Shown in pieces: positions 50,419-58,812 of a DNA stretch of 64,000 nucleotides (positions are counted from its first letter, which is position 1; every line of letters starts with the position of its first letter). A program made the position numbers and the translations under genes. Source of the stretch: Lentzea terrae (GTDB lineage: Bacteria; Actinomycetota; Actinomycetes; Mycobacteriales; Pseudonocardiaceae); NCBI RefSeq assembly GCF_003265345.1, contig NZ_QFWW01000029.1, positions 466,903 through 530,902 on the forward strand, given 5' to 3'. The notes under the pieces were generated by a model. That model did not search any database. It had not been told where the DNA came from and was given only the letters and a program-made list of their open reading frames with translations.

Positions 50419-53045
50419 AGATCGAGTCGGTCACCGCGCACGCCTTCGGGCCTCTGCACGACCGCACGCTGCCGTTGGCGCCGGGCCTGACCGTGGTGTC
50501 GGGTGTGAACGAGTCCGCGAAGTCTTCCTGGCACGCCGCCATTCGCGCCGCGCTGTGCGGCGAACCGTCGTCGCGGCACCGTCCGTGGCACGGCGAGTCG
50601 TGGCGTGTGGCCGCAACGGTGTCGCTTGAGTCCGGCGAGGTCGTGTGCGTCGACCGTGACCTCAACGACGACGCCAGCCCGGACGTCGCACGGCGGGTCG
50701 GCCTGGACCGCACGTCGTTCGCCGCCACCGCGTGTGTGGACCAGGCGCAACTGCTGTCGGTGCTGGACGCGGCCGACGGCCTCCAGGACCACCTGCGCCG
50801 CGCCGCCGCCACCGCGGGCACGGACGGCACCGTGGAGCAGGCCTTGCAACGGCTCACCGCACCTGTCGACGCGTTGCGGGACGCCAGAAACCGTCTGCGG
50901 GAAGCCGAAACCGACCTGGACGTGGCGCGCCGCGAACACGCGCGATACCTGGAGCTGAGCGCACAAGCCCGCTCGGCCGCAGCGGCCCGCGCGCGCCTGG
51001 CCGTTGAGTCGCACGCTGCCGCGTTGGAGGCGTTGACCGTGCGCGCGGCCCGTCTGGCAGAGCTGCAAGAACGCTTCAGCGACGGCCCACCGTCGGGTCT
51101 GGCCGCGCAGGAGGAACTGACCCACCTGGTCAACCGCGCGCTGGCCGCGTGGCGTGCCGCCCCGACTCCGCGCGTGCTGACCGGTCCGTCGGCCGCGACG
51201 CTGGAAGGCGAGCTCGAAGCGCTGCCGGAGTTCCCCGTCGGCGAGACCGCACTGGACGACGAACTCCGCGTCGTCGCGACCGCCTACGAAACCGCGTCCG
51301 CAGTCGCCGCGGCCCACAACGAGCGCCGCCCGTCACCCGCCACCACGGCGGAACCGTCGGAGCTGCGCGGCCTCGCGACCCGCCTGGACCCGGCCGCCGG
51401 CTCCCGCCTGACCACCGCGTCCATCGAGGTGGACGGCGCCCGCCAGTTCCAGGACGAGGCCGCCGCCAACGCCGCCCGCGTCCAGGTCGAGGCCGACGTG
51501 GCCGCCGTGCGGGTGCAAGAGATCGCGACGCCGAACCCGGTGCTGCGCAACGCTTTGCTGGCGTTGAGCTGCCTGACGTCCGTCGTCGGTGTGCTGCTCT
51601 TCTTGGTGGACCAGCAAATGGCCGCGATCGGCGTGCTCGTGGCCGCCCTGATCGCCGGTGTCGGCGGCGCTCTGGCCCGCGGCAACGCATCCCAACGCGA
51701 AGCCGCCGTCTCCTTCGCCGCAGAACGCGCCGTCGCCGCCCAACAAGCGCGCAGCCTGCTGTTCGTGGCAGATCGCAGGCTGGCCGAAGCCGAGGGCCAA
51801 CGAGCCGTGGCGTCGGAAGCCGTGCGCGTGCACGACGCGGCAGTCACGACGTGCGTCGCTCTCGGCGTGCCCCCGGACCGCGAAACGTTGTGGCGCTTGG
51901 CAAATCGCCCCGCATGGGAAGCCGAACACGCGGACCTGGTGTGTGAGGTGGCCCGCACCGAGAAGGTCGTGCGGGTGGAGCTTGCCGCGCGCGGCAAGGT
52001 CGAGAACACGATGTCCGTGCCGGACCTGCTGATCGACTACGAAACCGACTGCAAGGTCCGCGCCCGCCAAGCGTTGATGGCGGCCCAACGCCCGTTGCTG
52101 GCCCAAGCCCTGGCAGACCGCCGCCTGGCCGAAGCCACCGTCGCCGAGGCCACCCTCGCCCACACTCGCGCGCTGGCTCTGCTGCGCAACGCCGTGACCG
52201 CGATCGGCGGCTCCGGCGAGCGCCCGGAAGACCTGCTGCGCGCGATCGCCGAGTGGCAACGCGGCTGGGACCGGCTGCTGCGCGAGGCCGAGGAGGAGCG
52301 CAACGCGTGGGCGGAACTGCAGTCGCTGCTGGCCAACGGCACTCTGGATGACTTCGAAGCTCGCATTTCCGCCGCACATACCCACCACGTTCACCTGGTG
52401 GCAGACGCGCTCCGGTACGCCGCCTGCGATCCCGTTGATCCGTCCGCGGCCGCGTCTTGTGCCTCGCTGGCGGCGACCGTCGCCGAGGTTGCGCGGGTGC
52501 TGCCCAGCGTTCCGGATGCGGAGGAGGCGGTGCAGGCCGCCGCTGCTGAGCTGGCCGAGGTGACGGCGGAGGTCGAGGCGATCGATCTCGCCTCTCGCTA
52601 CCTGGCTGCGGCGCGGGAGAAGGTGCACAGCACGATCGCGCCGGCGCTGGAAGAAGCATTGCGTTCGTGGCTGCCTCTCGTGACCGACGGACGCTATGTG
52701 GATGCCGCCGTAGATCCCGTGTCGCTGACCGTGCGCGTGTGCGCGGCTTCCGAGGCGTGGCACCAGGCTTCGCGGTTGTCGCTCGGCACGGCGGAGCAGG
52801 TCTATCTGCTGCTGCGGGTGGCGCTGGCTCAACACCTCGCTACTGAGGCGTGTCCGTTGTTGTTGGACGACGTGACGGTGCAGGCCGACGATGCACGGAC
52901 TCGTGCGGTGTTGGATCTGTTGCTGCGGTTGTCGGAGGATCGACAGATCGTGCTGTTCGCGCAGGAGACCGCGGTGGTGGAGTGGGCTCGGGAACGGCTG
53001 GGTGAGCGGGACGTGCTGCACCAGCTCACACCGGTGGCGGCCTGA
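50415..53045 (+). CDS. YhaN/SbcC-like ATPase with internal membrane hairpin
   Basis: 876 residues. N-terminal Walker A region reads LTVVSGVNESAKSSW, with Ala where Gly precedes the Lys. Long coiled-coil arms follow, with two adjacent hydrophobic helices at about 374-420 (LLALSCLTSVVGVLLFLVDQ, MAAIGVLVAALIAGVGGALA). C-terminal signature LSLGTAEQVYLLLRVAL and Walker B CPLLLDDVTVQAD. Resembles YhaN partners of YhaO nucleases, but the membrane hairpin inside the arms would tether the complex to the membrane. No zinc-hook CxxC is seen. Confidence 0.85.
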   Translation: MKIESVTAHAFGPLHDRTLPLAPGLTVVSGVNESAKSSWHAAIRAALCGEPSSRHRPWHGESWRVAATVSLESGEVVCVDRDLNDDASPDVARRVGLDRTSFAATACVDQAQLLSVLDAADGLQDHLRRAAATAGTDGTVEQALQRLTAPVDALRDARNRLREAETDLDVARREHARYLELSAQARSAAAARARLAVESHAAALEALTVRAARLAELQERFSDGPPSGLAAQEELTHLVNRALAAWRAAPTPRVLTGPSAATLEGELEALPEFPVGETALDDELRVVATAYETASAVAAAHNERRPSPATTAEPSELRGLATRLDPAAGSRLTTASIEVDGARQFQDEAAANAARVQVEADVAAVRVQEIATPNPVLRNALLALSCLTSVVGVLLFLVDQQMAAIGVLVAALIAGVGGALARGNASQREAAVSFAAERAVAAQQARSLLFVADRRLAEAEGQRAVASEAVRVHDAAVTTCVALGVPPDRETLWRLANRPAWEAEHADLVCEVARTEKVVRVELAARGKVENTMSVPDLLIDYETDCKVRARQALMAAQRPLLAQALADRRLAEATVAEATLAHTRALALLRNAVTAIGGSGERPEDLLRAIAEWQRGWDRLLREAEEERNAWAELQSLLANGTLDDFEARISAAHTHHVHLVADALRYAACDPVDPSAAASCASLAATVAEVARVLPSVPDAEEAVQAAAAELAEVTAEVEAIDLASRYLAAAREKVHSTIAPALEEALRSWLPLVTDGRYVDAAVDPVSLTVRVCAASEAWHQASRLSLGTAEQVYLLLRVALAQHLATEACPLLLDDVTVQADDARTRAVLDLLLRLSEDRQIVLFAQETAVVEWARERLGERDVLHQLTPVAA

Positions 53046-53480
53046 TCGCGCGAGAGGCGACGAGCGCGACGACACGGTCGGCAACCTCTTCCGGGTCGTG
53101 CTCCCACACGCGCACGACGAGCCAACCCGCAGCTGCCAGCTGCACATCGGTGTCCCTGTCCCGGACGACGACGCCGTGCAGCTTCACCGTCCACCACTCG
53201 CGGTTCGCCTTGGGCACTTGGCCGTGCTCCGGACACGAGTGCCAGAAGCACCCGTCGACGAACAACGCGATCTTCCCCCTCGCAGCAGCACGTCCACACG
53301 TCTGCGCCGATTGGTGCCAGGCGGAGCGACGTCCACGAGGTAGCGCAACCCGCGCCGGTGCAGCGCACGCCGAACCGCCAGCTCGGGGGCGGTGCCGGTC
53401 CTCCGAGTTCTGCGCATCACGCGCGACGTCGCGTCCGAGCTGGCCGGCGGCGCGGGCCCCGCGTCGACGTAGCGGTACAC
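53026..53480 (-). pseudogene. vsr: vsr (very short patch repair endonuclease), frameshifted
   Basis: Two frames together encode a full Vsr. The first, from GTG 53480, gives PPASSDATSRVMRRTRRTGT, APELAVRRALHRRGLRYLVD and RRRRVDVLLRGG. The second gives IALFVDGCFWHSCPEHG, WWTVKLHGVVVRDRDTDVQL and AAAGWLVVRVWEHDPEEVAD. They join at a GGGGG run near 53276; one extra G would restore the frame. Thus a recent frameshift, a sequencing error, or a slippage site. Vsr repairs T:G mismatches at methylated CCWGG; no Dcm-type methylase is in the window. The 3' end overlaps the YhaN-like gene convergently by 20 bp. Confidence 0.85.
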
Positions 53481-53529
53481 GAACTGCAGTTTCCCGGAAT
53501 TGTCAGACCCCGTCGCTACCGTCGGTCCC

Positions 53530-54162
53530 ATGACCAACGCCGCCTTCCACAAGCTCACCCCGACCACCGACGAGCGGCTCGCCGAGCTGGGTCTGCGCCT
53601 CGCCGTCCTCGACCGCGCGATCGCCGCAGGCATCGACGCGCGCGCCGCCTCGCCGCCGTTCGGGCCCACCAACGCGCCGGGGCTGCTCGACTGGATTCAT
53701 CGGGTGGGCACGCTGCGGCAGTTGCTGGCGGCGGAGGGGTGGCAGCGGCTCGACCACTGGAACGCGGGCCTCATCCGCCACCCGTCGCGGCCGATCCTGC
53801 TCGGCACCCTGCAGGGCAACCGGGGGACGGGGTCGGAGGACGCGCCGTTGCGCAGTGACTACGCGAAGGGGCCTGCTATTGCGGCGATGATGCGGGACAA
53901 CGACCACGACCAGTTCGCGCTGTTCGAGAACGTGCGCAGCGAAGGGCTGAAGTTGTGGTTCCTGGTCACCTATCCGTTGCAGCTGGAGGATCGGCTGGTG
54001 GTGTTGCGGGAGGTGGCACAGCCGGAGCCGACGCCGCAGAACCAGATCATCGAGCGGTGGGCGCATCGGATTCCGTTGCCACCGATGGAGTTCCCGCAGC
54101 TCAAGGCGCCCAATGTGGACGGTCCGGAGGAGGTGGACTTCCCGATCGCCTTGCGCCGCTGA
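53530..54162 (+). CDS. hypothetical protein, 210 residues
   Basis: Soluble protein starting TNAAFHKLTPTTDERLAELG. Contains GLLDWIHRVGTLRQLLAAEG, RDNDHDQFALFENVRSEGLK and a hydrophobic strand LWFLVTYPLQLEDRLVVLRE. No family recognised. ATG at 53530; divergent from vsr. Its stop is 20 bp from that of the caspase gene (convergent). Confidence 0.6.
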   Translation: MTNAAFHKLTPTTDERLAELGLRLAVLDRAIAAGIDARAASPPFGPTNAPGLLDWIHRVGTLRQLLAAEGWQRLDHWNAGLIRHPSRPILLGTLQGNRGTGSEDAPLRSDYAKGPAIAAMMRDNDHDQFALFENVRSEGLKLWFLVTYPLQLEDRLVVLREVAQPEPTPQNQIIERWAHRIPLPPMEFPQLKAPNVDGPEEVDFPIALRR

Positions 54163-54182
54163 GCAACGGCACAACTGAACAG

Positions 54183-57100
54183 TTATTCGTGGTCGGTCCA
54201 GGCGAACTGCAGACGCTGCTGACCGTGCTTGCGGGTGACGAGAGTGCCTCGGCCAGGAGGCTGCGACGACGGCTTGAGGTTGCCGACGATGTTGCCCTCC
54301 TCCCTGGAGCCGGACCCGACGAAGAGCGGCGTGGCGAGTTCCTTCAGCTTGCCGAGCACCGGGTCGAACAGCGCGCGTGACACGCCCCCGGTATGCCGCG
54401 CCACGACGACGTGCAGGCCGACGTCCTTGGCTTGCGGCAGGAACTCGACCAGCGGCTGCAACGGGTTCACGCCGCCCTGCGGTGCGACGAGGTCGTAGTC
54501 GTCGATCACCACGAAGACCTCGGGACCCGTCCACCACGAGCGATCCCTGAGCTCTTCCTGCGTCACATCAGGCCCAGGCAGGCGCCTCTTCAGCGACGCG
54601 GACACCTCGCGGACCGCGTCGGTGGTCTGCTGTGCCGACACGCTGTAGACGAGCAGTTGGTCGGTGTCGATGAAGCCGAGCATCGTGCGGCGGTAGTCCA
54701 CCAGGACGATCAACGCCTCCTTCGAGGTGTAGCACCGCAGGATGCCTCGCACGATCGTCCGCAGCAGGTTCGTCTTGCCCGACTCGCCGTCGGCGAACGC
54801 CATGAAGTGCGGTTCGGCGTCGAAGTCCAGGTGCACGGTGCCCAGATCGGACTCGTTGACGCCGATCGGGACCTTATGTCCCGGCATCTCCTGCAGCTCG
54901 CGGACACTGATCTTGTCGGGCAACAGCCGGACCGCGGGCGCGCGGACGCCCGGACTCCCTTCCGACGCACGGGAGATGAGGCCCTGCAACGCTTCCGAGG
55001 TCGTCGCGGGATCGGGCACGCCGTCGACGCGCGGCAACGCGGTGAGGAAGTGCAGCTTGTCCTGCGAAAGACCGCGGCCCGGCCGGTTCACCGGGACGTT
55101 CACCTGCGTCCTGCGGTCGATCTCCGACTCGGACGGATCACCGAGGCGCAGTTCGAACCGCGTGGTCAGCAGGTCCTTCATCGCGGGCCGGATCTCGGCC
55201 CACCGGTTGGTCGCGATGATCACGTGCACGCCGTAGGACGGGCCGTTCGTGGCGAGCGCCTGCACCTGCGGCTCGACCAGCTCGAAGTCCTGGCGGAAGC
55301 TCGCCCAGCCGTCGATGACCAGGAACACGTCGCCGAAGTCGTCGGTGGTCTCGCCGCGCCGCCTGCGTTCGCGGAAGTCCGCCATCGACTCGATGCCCAG
55401 CTCGCGCCACCGCCGCTCGCGACCGGCGACCACGGTCTCCACCTGCGCCACCATCCGGCGCACGAGGTCGGTGTCCAGTCGCCCGGCCACACCGCCGACG
55501 TGCGGCATCGCGTGCAGGCTCGCCAGCCGGCCGCCGCCGAGGTCGACGCAGTAGAACTGCACCTCCAGCGGTGTGTGCGTCAACGCGATCGACCCGATGA
55601 TCGTCCGCAGCAGGGTCGACTTGCCCGACTGCGGACCGCCCACGACGGCGCCGTGGCCCGACCCGTTCGCGAAGTCCGCCCACAGGTAGTCGCGGCGCTG
55701 CTCGAACGGCTTGTCGACGACACCGACCGGAACCACCAGCGGCGGGGTCGCGGACACGGCGATCTGGTCCAGCGTCGGCGACTGGTCGAGCGGCGGCAGC
55801 CACACCTCACGCGCCGCGGGGCCACGACCGGCCATCCGCTGCACCAGGGCTTCGAACAGCGGTTCCGGCGAGTCGGCCCGCGTCCCCGAGACGTAGAAGG
55901 CGTCGAACCGGACGAGCGGCGAGCCCTGCGCGTAGAGGTAGCCGGTACCGGGAACGGCGGGCAGTTCGTACGCGTCCGGCACGCCCAGCACCGCGCGGGA
56001 CTCGGTGGCGGAGAAGGTCTTCAGGGCGATCCGGTACGACAGGAAGCCGTCGAGCCCGCGCAGCCTGCCCTCGTCCAGCCGCTGCGACGCGAGCAGGAGG
56101 TGGATGCCGAGGCTGCGGCCCAGCCGGGCGATCGCCATGAAGACGTCGAGGAAGTCCGGCTTCGCGGACAACAGCTCCGCGAACTCGTCCACGCACACGA
56201 ACAGCAGCGGCAACGACGGCTCCGCGCCGCTTTCCTCGTACTCCCAGCGGTTCTTGTGGTGCCCGGCCCCCAGCAGCTCCTGGCGGCGGGAGATCTCGCC
56301 GGCCAGCGCCTCCCGCAGCCGATCGACCATGGCGAGGTCGTTGCTCAGGTTCGTCACCGTCGCCGCCACGTGCGGCGCGGGCTCGAAGCCGCGGAACGTC
56401 GCCCCGCCCTTGAAGTCGATCAGGATCAGGTTGAGCGACTCCGGCGAGTGCGTGGCCATCAGCCCCAGCACCAGTGTCCGCATCAGCTCCGACTTGCCGG
56501 AGCCGGTCGCGCCGATCACGATCCCGTGCGGCCCCATGCCCTCGAACGCGGCTTCCTTCAGGTCCAGCTCGACCAGCTCGCCGTCGAGACCGACCCCGAA
56601 CGGGACCCGGTACCGCTGCTGGACCGGTCGCACCCGCCACGCCTCGTCCACGTCGGCCGGGAGTCCCAGCACCTGCAGGAAGTCCTTGGGCGGCGCCGGC
56701 TCCGCGGCACCGGACACGACCAGGTCCTGCGCGACCGACGGATCCTTCAGCCGCGCGATCAGCTCGTCGATGTCGGCGTCGTCCTCGTCGTCGTCCTTCG
56801 GCACCGCGCAGAGGAACCGGCGGCCGCCGTGCAGACCCCAGCCGGCCTGCTCCGGCAGCGTCGCGGCGAGCTCGGCGCTGATCCGCGACTGGGCCGGATC
56901 GTCGAGCACGAGCTCGACCTTGCCGGGCAGCAGCCTCGCGAGCTGCGGCGGGATGTCCTGCCAGTGCCGGGCCGTGATGATCACGTGCACACCGAAGCCC
57001 AGACCGCGGCTCGCCACGCCGTGCACCAGCCGATCCAGCTCTGGCAGCTTCTCGCTGAACTGCTCCCAGCCGTCGATGACGAGGAAGACGTCGCCGTGGT

Positions 57101-58319
57101 CACCGGGCGGCAGCACGTTCCGCCCGCGCATCCGGCGGTACGAGTTGAGGCTGAGGCCGGTCGAGCGGAACAGCCGGTCGCGCTCCGCCAGCAGCGCGTC
57201 CAACGTGCGGAACAGCGCCTTCACCTGATCTTCCTGCGCGGGCCCGAGCACGTTCTTCAGGTGCGGAAGTGCGTGCAGGGCACCGAACCGACCGGCCGAG
57301 TCGAGACAGTGGAAGCTCACGTCTTCAGGTGTCCGCCCGGCCGACAACCCGGCCATGAGGGTGTGCACGAGCGTGGACTTGCCGGAGTAGATGCGCCCGA
57401 CGATCGCCAGGTGCCCGTCCTGGCCCGTCAGGTCCAGCCGCAACACGTCGTCGGCCGCCGAACGGTCCTGGTACGCCCGGCCGATCGGGATCTGCAACCG
57501 CGTCGGCTCGATCTCCGCCGGCAGCAGGTCCGCGACGACCGGCGGCCGGTCGAGCCCGTCGGTGACCAGGCGCCGCGACTTGACGTTCGCGATCTTGAAC
57601 GAGCCCTCGGACTTGTTGCTCCTGGTCGGCGTCTGGTTGAGCCCGCCGCGGGCGACCTCGGCCCGCACGTAGAGGTACAGGTCCTCGGCGCTGATCATGC
57701 CCGCACCCGGTTGGGCGGCCGCGCCGGTGCCCAGTCCCTTGAGGACGGCGTCGGTGAACGCCGAGAACCGCTGCGTCTCGCCCCACTTCTGCCGGTCGTC
57801 CTCGTACGCGTACTCCAGCTCGTTGGTCGCGGTGATCACGTACGTGCCGCGGCCCAGCTGGTGGTCGACGTTGACCTTCGACGCGGACATCTCGGTGGGG
57901 CGCTTGGTGAACATGCCGCTGAAACAGCAGTCCAGCAGCACCATCTTGGCGCGTGCCTCGCACTCCTCCAGCAACCGCTGCACCACGTACGCGGGCACGC
58001 CGGTCGAGTACGGCGCCTTGCGGTCCGTGTCGTGCGCGGCGAAGAAGAGCTGGTCATGATCGTTCTTGATGCCGTGGCCCGACAGGTACAGCAGCACCTC
58101 GTCGTTGACGTCGCGGTCGCGCAGCAGCTGCTCGAGGCGGTGCTCGATCACGCTCTTGGTGCTGTCGATCAGGACCGTCGCCTGCTCGAAGTCGCCCACG
58201 AGCGGGTCGCGCAGCAACTGGGCCAGCTGCTGGGCTTCCTCGGCCACCGACAGCAGCGGGTCCAGCTTCGGGTCGAGGTACCGCGACGTCGCGATCAGCA
58301 GTGCGAGACGCTTGCTCAT
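54183..58319 (-). CDS. caspase-like peptidase fused to four FtsK/EccC-type P-loop modules
   Basis: 1378 residues. Residues about 1-230: caspase-fold peptidase with His82 in YLSGHGIKND and catalytic Cys132 in LLDCCFSGMF. Then four P-loop modules, Walker A at about 308-315 (VGRIYSGKST), 603-610 (IGATGSGKSE), 894-901 (VGGPQSGKST) and 1176-1183 (ADGESGKTN). Module 2 has the EccC core (VDEFAELLSAKPDF, ASQRLDEGRLRGL). Modules 1 and 3 are duplicates (VFLVIDGWxxF and GVHVIIxxxxW). No N-terminal TM helices, unlike EccC of type VII secretion. The EACC1-like gene abuts upstream, so this is a caspase effector gated by an ATPase, probably a conflict or cell-death system. Confidence 0.88.
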   Translation of the reverse strand: MSKRLALLIATSRYLDPKLDPLLSVAEEAQQLAQLLRDPLVGDFEQATVLIDSTKSVIEHRLEQLLRDRDVNDEVLLYLSGHGIKNDHDQLFFAAHDTDRKAPYSTGVPAYVVQRLLEECEARAKMVLLDCCFSGMFTKRPTEMSASKVNVDHQLGRGTYVITATNELEYAYEDDRQKWGETQRFSAFTDAVLKGLGTGAAAQPGAGMISAEDLYLYVRAEVARGGLNQTPTRSNKSEGSFKIANVKSRRLVTDGLDRPPVVADLLPAEIEPTRLQIPIGRAYQDRSAADDVLRLDLTGQDGHLAIVGRIYSGKSTLVHTLMAGLSAGRTPEDVSFHCLDSAGRFGALHALPHLKNVLGPAQEDQVKALFRTLDALLAERDRLFRSTGLSLNSYRRMRGRNVLPPGDHGDVFLVIDGWEQFSEKLPELDRLVHGVASRGLGFGVHVIITARHWQDIPPQLARLLPGKVELVLDDPAQSRISAELAATLPEQAGWGLHGGRRFLCAVPKDDDEDDADIDELIARLKDPSVAQDLVVSGAAEPAPPKDFLQVLGLPADVDEAWRVRPVQQRYRVPFGVGLDGELVELDLKEAAFEGMGPHGIVIGATGSGKSELMRTLVLGLMATHSPESLNLILIDFKGGATFRGFEPAPHVAATVTNLSNDLAMVDRLREALAGEISRRQELLGAGHHKNRWEYEESGAEPSLPLLFVCVDEFAELLSAKPDFLDVFMAIARLGRSLGIHLLLASQRLDEGRLRGLDGFLSYRIALKTFSATESRAVLGVPDAYELPAVPGTGYLYAQGSPLVRFDAFYVSGTRADSPEPLFEALVQRMAGRGPAAREVWLPPLDQSPTLDQIAVSATPPLVVPVGVVDKPFEQRRDYLWADFANGSGHGAVVGGPQSGKSTLLRTIIGSIALTHTPLEVQFYCVDLGGGRLASLHAMPHVGGVAGRLDTDLVRRMVAQVETVVAGRERRWRELGIESMADFRERRRRGETTDDFGDVFLVIDGWASFRQDFELVEPQVQALATNGPSYGVHVIIATNRWAEIRPAMKDLLTTRFELRLGDPSESEIDRRTQVNVPVNRPGRGLSQDKLHFLTALPRVDGVPDPATTSEALQGLISRASEGSPGVRAPAVRLLPDKISVRELQEMPGHKVPIGVNESDLGTVHLDFDAEPHFMAFADGESGKTNLLRTIVRGILRCYTSKEALIVLVDYRRTMLGFIDTDQLLVYSVSAQQTTDAVREVSASLKRRLPGPDVTQEELRDRSWWTGPEVFVVIDDYDLVAPQGGVNPLQPLVEFLPQAKDVGLHVVVARHTGGVSRALFDPVLGKLKELATPLFVGSGSREEGNIVGNLKPSSQPPGRGTLVTRKHGQQRLQFAWTDHE

Positions 58320-58694
58320 CTACTCGACCGGCTCGTCCCGCTCGTCCGCGAGCAGCTCGACGAGGGCGAGCTGGTCCTTTTTGGACACTCCGGTGAGCTC
58401 CACCTTGCGCTCGCCGTCCTGCCAGACGACCGACCTGGCCTTGGTGCGCCCGATGTAGGCGGTGATCACCCGGCCCAGGGTGGCGACCGTCGCGGTCGAG
58501 AAGGCGCCGGTGATGATCAGCTCACCGAGCTGTGCCGCGGTGCCCGTCTTGCTGTTGGCCGGTACTTCGCCCTCGCCGCGGACGACCTTCACCAGCCCGG
58601 TGGTGCGGAGGTCCTTGAACAGCGACGTGGTCAGGCGGTCCAGCTCGGCGTCGTCAACGGCGCCGGCGTCCACCAGCAGCTTCACCTCGGTCAC
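58320..58694 (-). CDS. EACC1-like component (effector-associated constant component 1)
   Basis: 124 residues from GTG 58694. Pattern: AELDRLTTSLFKDLRTTGLV, KVVRGEGEVPANSKTGTAAQ, LGELIITGAFSTATVATLGR, VITAYIGRTKARSVVWQDGE, RKVELTGVSKKDQLALVELL. This matches what I recall of EACC1, a small protein accompanying caspase or other effectors in NTP-dependent conflict systems described by Aravind and co-workers. It ends one base before the caspase-EccC start, so the two are one operon. An alternative ATG at 58703 adds three residues. ATATATC just upstream may be part of the promoter. Confidence 0.78.
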   Translation of the reverse strand: MTEVKLLVDAGAVDDAELDRLTTSLFKDLRTTGLVKVVRGEGEVPANSKTGTAAQLGELIITGAFSTATVATLGRVITAYIGRTKARSVVWQDGERKVELTGVSKKDQLALVELLADERDEPVE

Positions 58695-58812
58695 CCCACA
58701 CATATATCAAGATCGCCTGCGGTGGTGGTCCGAACGGCCCAAGTGCAACCGATCGGACTCATCCCGGCCCCACGTGGCGCCCGGCTGGGCCAGCGGTGAG
58801 AATGGCCGGATC

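Noticed and set aside
53481..53672. Upstream extension of vsr to 53672
   Set aside because: Overlaps the 53530 gene antisense and does not resemble the Vsr N-terminus, which starts near 53480.
54393..58799. 1468-residue open frame antisense to the caspase-EccC gene
   Set aside because: Composition-driven shadow of the real gene; no recognisable motif or ribosome site.
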